A stretch of 64,000 nt of DNA from Grifola frondosa. Its lineage: Eukaryota > Basidiomycota > Agaricomycetes > Polyporales > Grifolaceae. Positions 23,177 to 33,234 of the stretch are shown in pieces. The position numbers and the translations under genes are program-made. The stretch's first letter is position 1; each line of letters starts with the position of its first letter. Where the stretch lies: NCBI GenBank assembly GCA_001683735.1, contig LUGG01000011.1:558001-622000 (forward strand), in the 5' to 3' direction. Under the pieces are notes generated by a model. It saw only the letters and a program-made list of their open reading frames with translations. It was not told the DNA's origin and searched no databases.

Positions 23177-23326
23177 ATGTACGCGCGCTTCGCCACATCG
23201 TCCGCCATGGTGTCCTTCAGCACGAAGCCCACTACCACGAAGCCCTCGCCGCGCCCGTCCACCTCGTCGTCATCTGCGAGCACGATCCGCACGAGCGCGA
23301 GCACCGTCGGCCCCGTATTCTTCTAG
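23177..23326 (+). CDS. Small ORF C, GPVFF-tail peptide family
   Basis: A 49-residue ORF: MYARFATSSAMVSFSTKPTT, then TKPSPRPSTSSSSAS and the end TIRTSASTVGPVFF, TAG. It is the closest relative of ORF A: both share V-S-F-S, K-P-x-P-R-P-S, a Ser run, I-R-T and V-G-P-V-F-F. The amino end is mildly basic and amphipathic, which could be a short targeting sequence, but that is speculation. Two longer frames overlap it on the same strand; I prefer this one because of the family similarity, TATA box and leader. Function unknown. Confidence 0.55.
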   Translation: MYARFATSSAMVSFSTKPTTTKPSPRPSTSSSSASTIRTSASTVGPVFF

Positions 23327-24253
23327 ACATCGTCATCATGCACTCCGTGTGCCACTCGTCCTCCCTATATTCCCTTGCAAGCCCCCACACCGGCCGCACA
23401 CTCTTACATCCCCGAGCCATCCATATACTAGATTCTCGGGCTCACAATTCGTCCTGATTGCTCAATCTCGACTTCAGGCACAGACACTCGAATCTTCCCC
23501 GCCTCCAGGGCCGCGGTAGATCGTCGATAGCCTCATGTCGACACTCGGAGAGTGCCGTCGTCATCTCCACCTCCATCTCCATCTATCTCCATCTCCTCGA
23601 CGATCTGCTTTGATTGGTTCCTAGGGGACGGGGGTCCTTGATTTGCATGTGCAGGCGCCCTGCGGGCGTACGGACGTGGCGGAGTTATTCGCGGACTTCT
23701 GTCGATGCTCATTTACTTACTATAACTTACTTCCATGCTATGTTCTGGCTGTTGTCACTTGCTCGTGCTAGGAGTTCGGGCTATTATTGTACTCGTCGTT
23801 GTCGTTATCGCTGTAGCTATTGGTCTTGGTTTCGTTTTGGATTAGTATACGTGTCTGTCATAGATACTAACAAGCTGGTTGACTCGGCATTTGCGTTCGA
23901 GTGCATACTGCGGGACGTCAACACGAGAAGCGTGGATGACTTGATTGCGACTGGCAGACCCGCATCGCGCGGAATAGTTGGGTCTTCGCGAACTTCGTGT
24001 TCGAATCAACAGCAAGTTCGTCGCGCAGCTCGTCTGTTCCGTCTTTCTCGCAAACTGCGATCTTGAGACAACTGCGTACTCAAGTCGACAGTCCACACCA
24101 CCGGGATTCACGCAAAACGACAACTAAATGGTGTCTGGCACCGTCGATTGCACGCGCACCATCCTTCCAACCCAATAGAAAACAACGAGCACAGCACTCC
24201 CACAACCATAAGTACTTAATAAAAAAAAGCGGAAACGAACGCGCACGGCGCGC
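23327..24253. other. Intergenic
   Basis: Between ORF C and the 3' end of the secreted-repeat gene. No gene recognised; pyrimidine-rich repeats of CTCCATCTC lie at about 23565-23595. Confidence 0.4.
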
Positions 24254-25438
24254 TCAGTTGGGGAGGGCGTTGATCTGCTGCTGCAGCTGCCCATACACGG
24301 TGGACACCGGGGCACCCGACGCCGGGCCCGTTAAGGTTCTGCAGCGTGACGAGCAGCGCGACGATGCGCGCCTGCTGCGACGCCTTCGAGTTGTCCGTCG
24401 GGAAGGACACCGCGACGGACGGGTTGTGCACCGCGTGGCCCGCCGCGACGTTCGCGTTCAGGTCCTAGCAATCGCTGGGGTCTCAGCGGCGACGGGTGTG
24501 ATTAATGAAAGGACTTACTGAGATGAAGGCGTTCCGGTCTGGAGGACATGAGCATGGGATGAGGACACCTGTAAGGGTTTCCTGTTAGCATGCGCGGAAA
24601 GCGCGGGGTGCGGGCGGCGTACCGTTGACGCCGGCGCAGTTTCTGAGCGAGGAGGTCACCATCAGTACGAGCGCGGATGCAAGTAGAAGTGAATGATGCG
24701 TACCCGTGGCCATCAGGGCTCGTGCCCGCGACAACGCCAAAGGCGGGGACAAGGCTAGGGTCAACGCCGCCCGCAGCGGTCGGAGGAGGCGGCGCGGGCG
24801 CAGCAGGGGCCGGCGCAGCGGGGGGCGGCGCGGCCGCGGGGGTTGCGCCGCTCTGGATCGCCTGTACCTGTGCGCCGAAGGTGGTCGCTGCCTGGGGGCA
24901 GCCGACGCCGGGCCCGTGCAGGTTTTGGAGGGTGACCGTGGCGGCCTCGAGGCGCGCGAGCTGAGACGCCTGCGAGTTGTCGGTCGGGAAGGAGATGCCT
25001 ACGGACGGGTTGTTGACGACGTGGCCTGCCGCGAGGTTCCCGTTCAGGTCCTGGTGATCATTTAGGATTCAGGAACGACGGGCATAATTGGGGAAGGTGC
25101 TTACTGCGATGAAGGTGTTGCGGTCCGGAGGACATGAGCAGGGGATCAGGATAGGCTGGCCATTGGGTCCTGCGAAAAATTGGATTAGTATTGCGGCGGT
25201 GATAGATGAGATGGGAAAAGGTGCACCGTTGACACCATCACAGTTTCTGCGGAGATAAATGTTAGATGTGATGAGCAATGATGTATGCGTAAAGACGGAC
25301 CCGGTTCCATCGGGATTCACTCCAGCTTGTACTCCAAATTGAGGGACCAGGTTCGGGTCGATCTCGTCTCGTAAGGGGGCGGGAGTGCACGGCGGCAAAG
25401 ATGGCGGCAGCAGACAAAGCAACGGTCGTAAACTTCAT
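24254..25438 (-). CDS. Secreted protein with two tandem IPCSCPPDR repeats
   Basis: Starts MKFTTVALSAAAIFAAVHS, a clear signal peptide, then two copies of one module. Each has DP(N/S)LVP-(Q/A)FGV, NPDG or SPDG, NC(D/A)GVNG, LIPCSCPPDRN(T/A)FI, DLN(G/A)N(L/V)AAGH, NPSV, SFPTDNS, A-R and LQNL(H/N)GPGVGCP. A Pro/Ala linker separates them. Exons: 25438-25301, 25246-25227, 25169-25105, 25050-24704, 24642-24623, 24568-24519 and 24464-24254. The split into 20-nt and 50/65-nt exons is repeated in both modules, so the duplication was genomic. Two extra C bases must be removed, at 25375-25379 (joining VHSR to PLRDEIDP) and 24309-24312 (GVGCP to VSTVYGQLQQQINALPN). A similar single-module gene lies at 28062-28865. 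The family is known to me only as hypothetical; it is likely extracellular or wall-associated. Confidence 0.7.
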
Positions 25439-26561
25439 GTTGGTCGAGTTTTCTTTGGTTAGCGAGTGATAAAGTTGAGAACTTGAATGGCGCGCTCGAG
25501 ATGAATGAAAAGAATGAATGTGTGCTGCGTCAAGCCTGCCAACAAAAAATACGCCCTGCGTAAGAAGAGATGGATGAAGAAAGCTGTCGAGAGATGGAGG
25601 AGGATGGAGGCTATTCGAGAGTCGATCTTGTTGAAGCTTTATACCACCACAACTGGCCAACCGAGAAATCTAAACAATGAGATCCTGATCGGTTACGCCT
25701 TCGGCTGACTTCGGCGCGCTTCGTTGCTATCGAGACTTCGACAGATCACACAACCCCATCACATGAACCTGTGTCCCCACCATCTTCGCAATCCTCATTT
25801 GCTGCAAAATGAGCGTCCTGAAGCGCATTCGTATTGGCTTGCCCCACTCTTATTACATGCACCGCCGAGTGGCCATATGCCGCAGTCCTGCACTTGGCCT
25901 TGAGAGGGACAAGGATAAACGTTTCCCTGTTATCGACGGGCGTCATGGCAGTACATGTCGAGCGAGAGTTCCGAGTTGTTCTGATCTTTTTGTGATGCAC
26001 GCAAACGAAAGCGGTGTGCCTGCGGCCGCTTGAATGCTTCCAATCGAGAGTTGCGTGTGTCGAGCGTTGCCGGACGCCCATGGGTGCATTCCCGGACAGT
26101 CGTGGAGCGAGAGAACTTCAGAATATCTTGTGTCTTTTGGCCATGAACAAAGGGCCGACCGCATTCGTCGTAGCTTCGGTATGGCTGTTTTGTTCTCGGG
26201 CAGAACACATTCGGCACAAAGACACTTCCAATCGAACGTCAGTGTCAATCGAGGCTCGGTAACCAGGCATGGATGTCCCTGCTTTCAAGTAATTTTGTCA
26301 TAGGGGACGCCGAGGATATATGTATTTTACGACATACCTCTTGGAAATGTTCAAGTGATCCAGATAGTTGGTCTGATTTGCATGATCACGCAGTCGGAGC
26401 CAAGAGTTGAGTGGCGATTGGAAGACAGCATGTGGCGCGAAAGTTAGCGTTTCGGACACAGCGTGGAGGTTTGCATATGACCTCTTTCAAATGGACTACT
26501 ATCAACTTATAGGATTTCGGGCGCTTCATGGATGCAGTGAAGCATCACAGCTACTACTACC
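25439..26561. other. Intergenic, divergent promoters
   Basis: About 1.1 kb between the secreted-repeat gene (minus) and the macro-domain gene (plus). Short frames only; nothing recognised. Confidence 0.4.
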
Positions 26562-27383
26562 ATGTCTGATCAAGGCAGTCTCGTGGTTCCTCATTTTACT
26601 TTCCTCGCTCTCGCGCCTCGCAAGCCTCGTGAATCAGGGGCTCCGATTCGCCCTTCATTATGCGATGCATGGAGACGAGCAATTGAAGAACATTTCTCAG
26701 ACGTTAAAGACCCACCATTTACCGTGGTAGAGGGAAGGCTCAAAGACGTCGATCCAGGCAGCCTGCGATGTGATTGCATAGTATCACCAGCCAACTCCTT
26801 TGGCATCATGGATGGCGGGTGAGCTACGCCATCTATGCTGTCTTCACTGCTTTCTGAATATATGTATTCGTCCAACCTCCAGTTTTGATCTTGACTTGTC
26901 GCGCTCTTTCCAAGGCGCCGGAGACATATGGGGGCTCTCTGACCACTGCCAATCATTTATTCGTGATGCGTGGCACGGATTCGCGCCTCCAGGCTCTTGC
27001 ACTATCGTTCCACTGCCTCCTGATGTCTCCGGACCGCAGAACAATCCATGGCACGCTCATTCAATTGCCATTGTACCCACAATGCGCACGCCCGAGGACG
27101 TCAGCTGGCACCAGGACCTCGTATACAACTCGATGTGGGCGCTCTTGGTCGGGATAACGCGATGGAATGAGACAACGTGCGGTGGCGGAGACGAGCGCCC
27201 CCACGGATCGAAAGGGTCCTGATGACGGGTCTGGGAACGGGCCAGGGTGGGATCGGTGCGGATAAGTGCGCTCAGCAGATGGTTCTGGCCATCAAACATT
27301 TCATGCAGCCTTTGCCCCCGAAAGTTCGATGGAGCGATATTCAAGGCCGGATGAAGGAGGTTGAGAATACCACAGAGTTATAG
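26562..27383 (+). CDS. Macro-domain protein (ADP-ribose binding)
   Basis: Two exons, 26562-26818 and 26883-27383. The macro fold is visible as CDCIVSPANSFGIMDGG joined across the intron to FDLDLSRSF, the conserved nucleotide-binding loop with an Asn and a Gly-Gly turn, then PPGSCTIVPLP, TPEDVSWHQDLVYNSMWALL and VLMTGLGTGQGGIGADKCAQQ, which forms the phosphate-binding Gly loop. Family members bind or hydrolyse ADP-ribose derivatives; catalytic activity is inferred. A one-base correction is needed at 27198-27202 (one C missing), joining DERPP to RIERVLMTG. Otherwise the frame stops at about 27220. Start chosen as the ATG giving MSDQGSLVVPHFTFLALAPR, in which the beta-strand FTFLALAPRKP is family-like. 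Confidence 0.8.
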
Positions 27384-28061
27384 AGTTGTCATCTTTCTCG
27401 TTGTTCTGCTATTGTTTCACTACCATGAGGTCATTTCGAGCTAGGTCATTCATGTATCGAAACCATGCAGTCATCATCTGTAGCGCCATCCATAGCCTTC
27501 AAGAGAATCTTGTGGCTATCCGCTACTCAACGTTAAACGTCGAACACTCAAATATATGTATAGGATACGACAATCAAATGGTCACTTCCATGCTTGCCGA
27601 AGTTAAGTTAAATCGGATTTGAGTTCGTCAAGGTAGGCTGTCTTATTTGCCCAGTTTTCATACGGGAAGTAAGCGATGGAGATGGCTACTTCTTTCGAGC
27701 AGCAAATACAGACGCAGTTGATACAGATAAAGTGACGGCGCGCGTGAAGTTGAGTTGATTTCGGACGCATACCAATGGCATATCATGAGAACTGAGGGAT
27801 CATTTAACTGAAAATCGAAGTGGTGCCATCGTATGAAAATTAGTACACCCACACAAGAGCAGGTCGGCAGCTCAAAAAAAGGAATGCTCGTATCATGCAT
27901 TTATTTTGTGATACAGGTTGAGTAAATCTTGAGATAGTCAGAGCAGCACGCTCACCAACACCTGGAGGGGACAGCTCCGAGTTAGAATGATCGGGGAAGG
28001 GACACAGTATAGGATCCCAACCGTTACAGTGATCATGACCACTGTTTAAAGTGAAGACATG
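27384..28061. other. Intergenic, convergent 3' regions
   Basis: About 680 bp between two convergent genes. Only short frames. Confidence 0.4.
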
Positions 28062-28865
28062 TTAGTCAGACACGGACAACGTGACAATATTGTGTGTCGC
28101 ACCGGGTCCTACTGGGTTCAAGAGACTGCTGAGCACAGCGTTATGAAACATGAACGGGCCCGATACCACCGTCTCCGTGGGAGATGCCTTAATCAGGGCG
28201 GATACCGAGGTGCTCGACGGTGACGATGACGACGCACTGTTGAACATAGCCGTGATCGTGAACGACATAGAGGGCGGCGGCGCCTCGTCGTTGACAATAG
28301 CGTCGCGCTGCGCCGTGAACGTCGTCGATTCGATGGGGCAGCCGACCCCAGGGCCGACCAGGTTGAGGAGCGTGTCAGAGGCGGCGTTCAGGCGAGAGAG
28401 TCGCGCGCCAGTTGAGTTATCGGTGGGGAAGATAAGTGCCACTGACGGATTCGTGAGCACATGACCCGCGATTACGTTCGCGTTCAGCTCCTGTGCGTGG
28501 ACACATGAGAGAGAGGTGTGGAGGAGGGAAGAAAGTAAGCACTTGGATAAAGGAATCGCGGTCGGGCGGGCAGGAGCAGGGAATCTCGATGGGAATTCCG
28601 TCGGGCCCTGTGGAGAGCGTCAGTCTCAGCGGTGTGGCGGACCACCGATACATTTCGGACCATCGATTCCTTGACAATCTCTTAACACGCGGATGGGTCA
28701 GCCGTTGTGTCGCGGAAAAGTACGAGAACGTACCCCCGGCCGTCAGGGTTTACGCCGCGCTGAACACCAAATGGCGGGACCAAAGCGGGGTCAATGCCTC
28801 TTTTGGAGGGTCGGCAATACGCGGGCGCAAGAAGAGCGGCGGAGAGCACGCACAGGGAAATTCAT
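28062..28865 (-). CDS. Secreted protein with one IPCSCPPDR module
   Basis: Paralogue of the 24254-25438 gene with a single module. Exons 28865-28734, 28680-28661 (20 nt), 28607-28543 (65 nt) and 28490-28062. Residues include IDPALVPPFGV, GVNPDG, DCQGIDG, GPDGIPIEIPCSCPPDRDSF, ELNANVIAGH, TNPSVALIFPTDNS and LNLVGPGVGCPIESTTF. The module is followed by a Ser/Thr-rich tail and a second GPGATHNIVT element, absent from the paralogue. The leader works only if one C is removed from the CCC at 28855-28857, giving MNFLCVLSAALLAPAYCRPS, a good signal peptide; as written the ATG frame stops early. The 20- and 65-nt exons match the sizes in the first module of the paralogue exactly. Confidence 0.65.
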
Positions 28866-30468
28866 CGCATTTCCTGACTACGGGGTGAAGAATTGAGGCT
28901 GCAAAAATGATGCACAGGAGCAACGTAAAAAGGTCAAACACAAATACAATAGACCACTTCGGATAGAAAGAGGGGCTTCTACATGAGGAGCAGCGGCCTT
29001 TATAACAGTGCACATCGTTGAGTCATTCGACAACAAACGTGAACACACGGGTGGAAATTTGATAACGTAGGAGCTCTAAGACCACATTTATCGCATGCAT
29101 ATTGCCCAATCAACATTCGGCTTCGCCTGGCGGGGATTGGACGCAGCTCGGGTAAAGATTATCAGAGGATTCCAGAACAAGAACTTGTGGCCAGAGAAAA
29201 CTGAGATTGAATGTGGACGCGACAGCAGGAAGACAACGAATAATTCCGAAAGTTAGCACCGTCGTCGATTACCGCAAGGAAGCGGCTAAGGTAGGGCTGA
29301 AATTCTGTGTACGTCAATAGCGTATTCTGTTGGGGGGGACATGTGCTCAGCATACCAATAAAAGGCCCGTTAAGTCCATGCATCAGCGCAAGACAGGAAG
29401 AGACTCAAAAAGCGACTTAAGAGCGGTTACTCTGGAGGACCACAAGTGTCTGTGTGTACAAAAGTCCATCTATGTGACGATGGGCGGCGCTGGGGTTTTG
29501 AAGCAATTGAGTTCCAGCGGAGACCCGCAGGTTCGAGAGCGCGAAGTTGTTCTGGGTCGGGTACGGCCGAGCGAAGCATAGATACCTTGTTCCTAGAACC
29601 AAGCTCGGAAGGAGTCTGCAGATTGAACACTACATAAGCAGCATAGCATAGCATAGCACAGTGCGAGTTCTCCCACGACTGAACAACTTACTAACGTGTT
29701 TAAACATTGATTGATTGGGCCGTTGGACCGTATCGATAGCATGCGAAAGACTGCCAGAGCAAAACGCGAAGATGAAACCTAAATGAAACCAGCACCTTTC
29801 GGATCAGATATGGACAGGCGTCACTGATGAACTTTGTTATATCCGGTCTATCTTGCATGCTCCCATTGGCTGTCTGCTTCACATGGGAGAGCACAAATTT
29901 CGTTGTAAGAGCGTATCTGCACATCGGTGGCTTTCACAACTTCAGAACGTCTTCGAAGCCTCTGAGTCGGCGCTCGAAAGCCCGAGTATCGTTGCCTCAT
30001 GGAAGCTGCAATATAGAACGAAGCCTCGAGAAAAGCAGTTCGAGTGGGAGGGCGCGTCTACACATTGAAGATGGAACAAATGTTGGTGATGTGATGAACA
30101 GACGGTGATGGGATGCGTCAAGATGTGGCATCTGCCACAGCCGCCACTCCCTATTTGATGTTGTTGTGTTGTGGCTGATTCGGTCGGCGCTGGGATTTGA
30201 TGAGACGACAAGTGCCAGCTGCATCTGGCTGCATCTCATCGCAGTTTCTACTCACCTCCTATCCTCTTCCTCGTCCTCGTCGTCCTCGAACCTTTCGTCG
30301 CCGTCGCGAGTCGTTTCTCGCCCGACTTTGTCATTCGCTAGACCGGCAGGCTCCGCTGGTCTCGTCTAGACGCAACGTTGCACGCTACCCGAACGTGTTA
30401 CTTTGATTCTAGCCGGTCTCACCGACTCGACGTCGCTTTAAAGTCATTAGCTTGTTTGTTTCCTAACA
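28866..30468. other. Intergenic upstream of VTS1
   Basis: About 1.6 kb. A small tandem run of GCATA/GCATAGCATA occurs at about 29639-29660. No domain-bearing frame seen. The VTS1 leader near 30250-30468 is pyrimidine-rich. Confidence 0.4.
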
Positions 30469-32607
30469 ATGTCTAGTCTTGCTCCTCCGAGCCCCAGTGT
30501 CTCTCCTGGGCCCGCTGGCAATGCCAACGGCAGGTCACCCAACTTCCGCGCCTCGATGGGCCCCTTCTGCTCGTCCTTCCGTAGGCTTGCCGCCTGCTTC
30601 CCCTCGTCCCGGCGGAGTCACTGGAGCAAGGCCCACGAGTGAACTCTTGGGTAGTGCTGGCATGTTCCAGAACTCCTGAAGGTATTCTCTCTCTCGCCGG
30701 TCATACATGCAGAGTAACATATCATCTCTACAGCCGAAGCTATCGACCAGTGGTTCGAAACTTTCCAAAATTACGAGGTGACGCTGGTGAGTAGACTTGC
30801 ACACTTTCTCGTATCTGGTTCTTATGTCCTTTCAGGAAGAAATGGCCGCCGCCTCGTTGGATGTCAATTTTAAGGAAGAATTAAGCGCCATCGAGCAATG
30901 TTTGTAATCTACTGCGATCTACATCAAAGATTGTATTAATTATACTGTTATTCTCATAGGGTTCAAAGTTCTATCTGAAGCCGAGCGCACAGCCGCTCTT
31001 TACAGTCTTTTACAACATTCTACCCAAGTTCAAATTCGGTTCTTTATCACCGTCCTTCAGCAAATGGCCAGGGCGGACCCATGACTGCCCTGCTTAGTCC
31101 GGCTGTCGGAGGTAAGCTGCTTTATATCATGTCATAAACTCAATCCTAATTTTCGCATAAAGGTTCCATGCAGAGCCAAATGGAAGCGAAGCTGGCAAGC
31201 ATGAACCTCAAGTCGCCTGGCTTGAAGTCAAACCTTCCTGGGTCGCCCACGGCACGCAACTTTTCGGGTTTGGGCAATTCATTCCTTTCCCCTGACTCCG
31301 CCAATAACGTCTCTGCGGGTGGTGACCCGGCTGCCACCCTGGCTCAGCAGCGTGCTAAGTTGAAGGCTAGCAATGCCGCTCACCGTATCTCTGCGCCTGC
31401 TCTCGCGACTACTGTCGGTGCCGATGGCCGCAACACGTGGGGTGGTTCGGGTTCTTCTCAACTGAGCCAAGTGGACGAACGCGCATCATCTCCGGGGCAG
31501 GAGATTTCTATCTCCGCTTCTAATAGCATCATCTCTTCGCGTCCCAAGAGCACAGATTTTTCGGGCGTTGCGAATGCCTTCAAGTCTCCGAGATCTGCTG
31601 GCGAAGATGGCTTGTCTCCCATGGCTGGAGATAGCTGGGCGAGCATGGTCAATACTCCATTGATGCCCATGTTCAAGGATACTCGTAACGCTGGCCAAAG
31701 CCTCGACGCTGCAGCGGCGAAGCTCAATGACTGGACTGCCGGCGGGTCTACTGGTGTTCCGCTTATGTCGGACCCTCCAAGAAATTCAACCGTCTTTCAA
31801 AGGGGAATTCACAGCTTAATGATAACGCCGCCAATGGTATTTACGGTGACGATGGGAATCTCGTGGGCCAGGGTGCCCAACATAACGGACAGCGCAACGT
31901 CTCTGGCGGTTTGAGGAACGCCAGCGGGGCTGGTAACCTCAACGGATTTGGTGGTCAGGGTGGCTGGGGCGGCGCGCGGAGCCCCGCACTTTCCAATACT
32001 TCGGGCAGATTTAGCGATGATGGCGGCCTGAACGGTTTGGGCATGGCTGGATTCGGGATGGGCTTGGGCAACCCTGCGCTAGGCATGCCTGGTGAGGGTT
32101 CAACATGGCTGCACTCGCTGCTGCGGGTATGGCACCCATGAGCCCATTTAACAACATGTTCAACATGTCCAACCTCGCCGCCATGGGTCTTTCTCCTGAG
32201 CAGATGCTCGCCATGCAGATGGCAGCGGCGGGCCAGCTCGGGCAGCCGGGGCTTGGCGCGTTCGGAATGGGTCTGGCGCAGGGCTCGCCGAATATTCGCG
32301 GCGGACGCGGACTCGGGAACGTGCGCAATAACAACACGAAGTCGCCGAGCGTGCGCGACAAGAAGGACGACGAGGACGTCGACCCAAAGGTGCTAGAGGA
32401 CGTGCCGGGGTGGCTGCGCACCCTGCGCCTGCACAAGTACACGCCGAACTTCGAGGGATGAACTGGCGCGATATGGTGATGATGGACGAGGCCGCGCTTG
32501 AGGCGAAGGGCGTCGCTGCCCTGGGGGCGCGGAGGAAGATGCTCAAGACGTTCGAGGTCGTGCGCAAGAAGATGGGCATGGAGTCGCCCGCCGGGTCTTC
32601 CTCCTAA
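30469..32607 (+). CDS. VTS1: Vts1-like SAM-domain RNA-binding protein
   Basis: Orthologue of Vts1/Smaug, which binds Smaug-recognition hairpins in mRNA and recruits deadenylation. Exons 30469-30681, 30734-30786, 30836-30899, 30960 to about 31111, and about 31163 to 32607. Amino-terminal region: [16 protein letters not shown], then [48 protein letters not shown] and [18 protein letters not shown] Met/Gly/Asn-rich low-complexity middle follows. The SAM domain is at the end: [38 protein letters not shown] and [20 protein letters not shown]. Six one-base corrections are needed: extra C at 30561-30564, extra A at 30671-30672, missing C at 31078-31080 and 31773-31775, missing G at 32096-32098 and 32455-32457. 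With them the reading is continuous to TAA. Confidence 0.85.
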
Positions 32608-33234
32608 ATATTTCGTGTCGCATGATGGCACGTCGTCTCCTCAAGCTCGGTCCTTCCGCTTCAGGAGATAGTTGCAGTATAGCGCATAAGACAGCCCAAG
32701 GGGTTGTATACATTTCTTGATTTTCCCCTAATTCTCCACTCTCAGAACTGTTCGCAAAATGATACCTTTCTTTTTCTGAACGACCATTTCACACGCTCGA
32801 TTTTCCATTGAGCAGACCGACAACCTGCAGCATATGTTTACCATAAGATCGTGTGTATGTACCGCTGTAATCTCTGCACATGTACATAGGTTCCACATAT
32901 CTATTCACGACCGAATTTCCACATTAAGGCTGTGACTTTGTTGTTCACTGCAAGATACTGCAAGACGATGAGCATTTTGCTCTCGATTGAAAATCCGATT
33001 GTACAAGTATACATGGGGTTTAGGATAGAGCGAGGCAAAACGCATAAGAGTAACAAAGGAGCGTTGTCGGAAGTGAAGCAGCGCGGCCTCAAACATCTGC
33101 TATCAAGCAAAAGTAATGAAAAATCGAGGCCGATGCAAACGCTGCAACGCTCTTCGATGAATTTAGAGGAAGAAAACAAATCACGAAACAGAGAAAGCAT
33201 AAGGGAAATAATCGTACACATATTTCATGCAGAG
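32608..33234. other. Intergenic, convergent 3' regions of VTS1 and FZO1
   Basis: About 630 bp between two convergent stops. No gene recognised. Confidence 0.4.

Noticed and set aside
8134..23326. Idea that the GPVFF peptides are mating pheromone precursors
   Set aside because: They lack the carboxyl-terminal CaaX cysteine motif, and no Ste3-type receptor gene is present in the window.
22846..23519. Two frames of 203 and 221 codons overlapping small ORF C
   Set aside because: Both are Arg/Pro/Ser-rich with no domain; the 49-codon ORF has family support, a TATA box and a leader in the right place.
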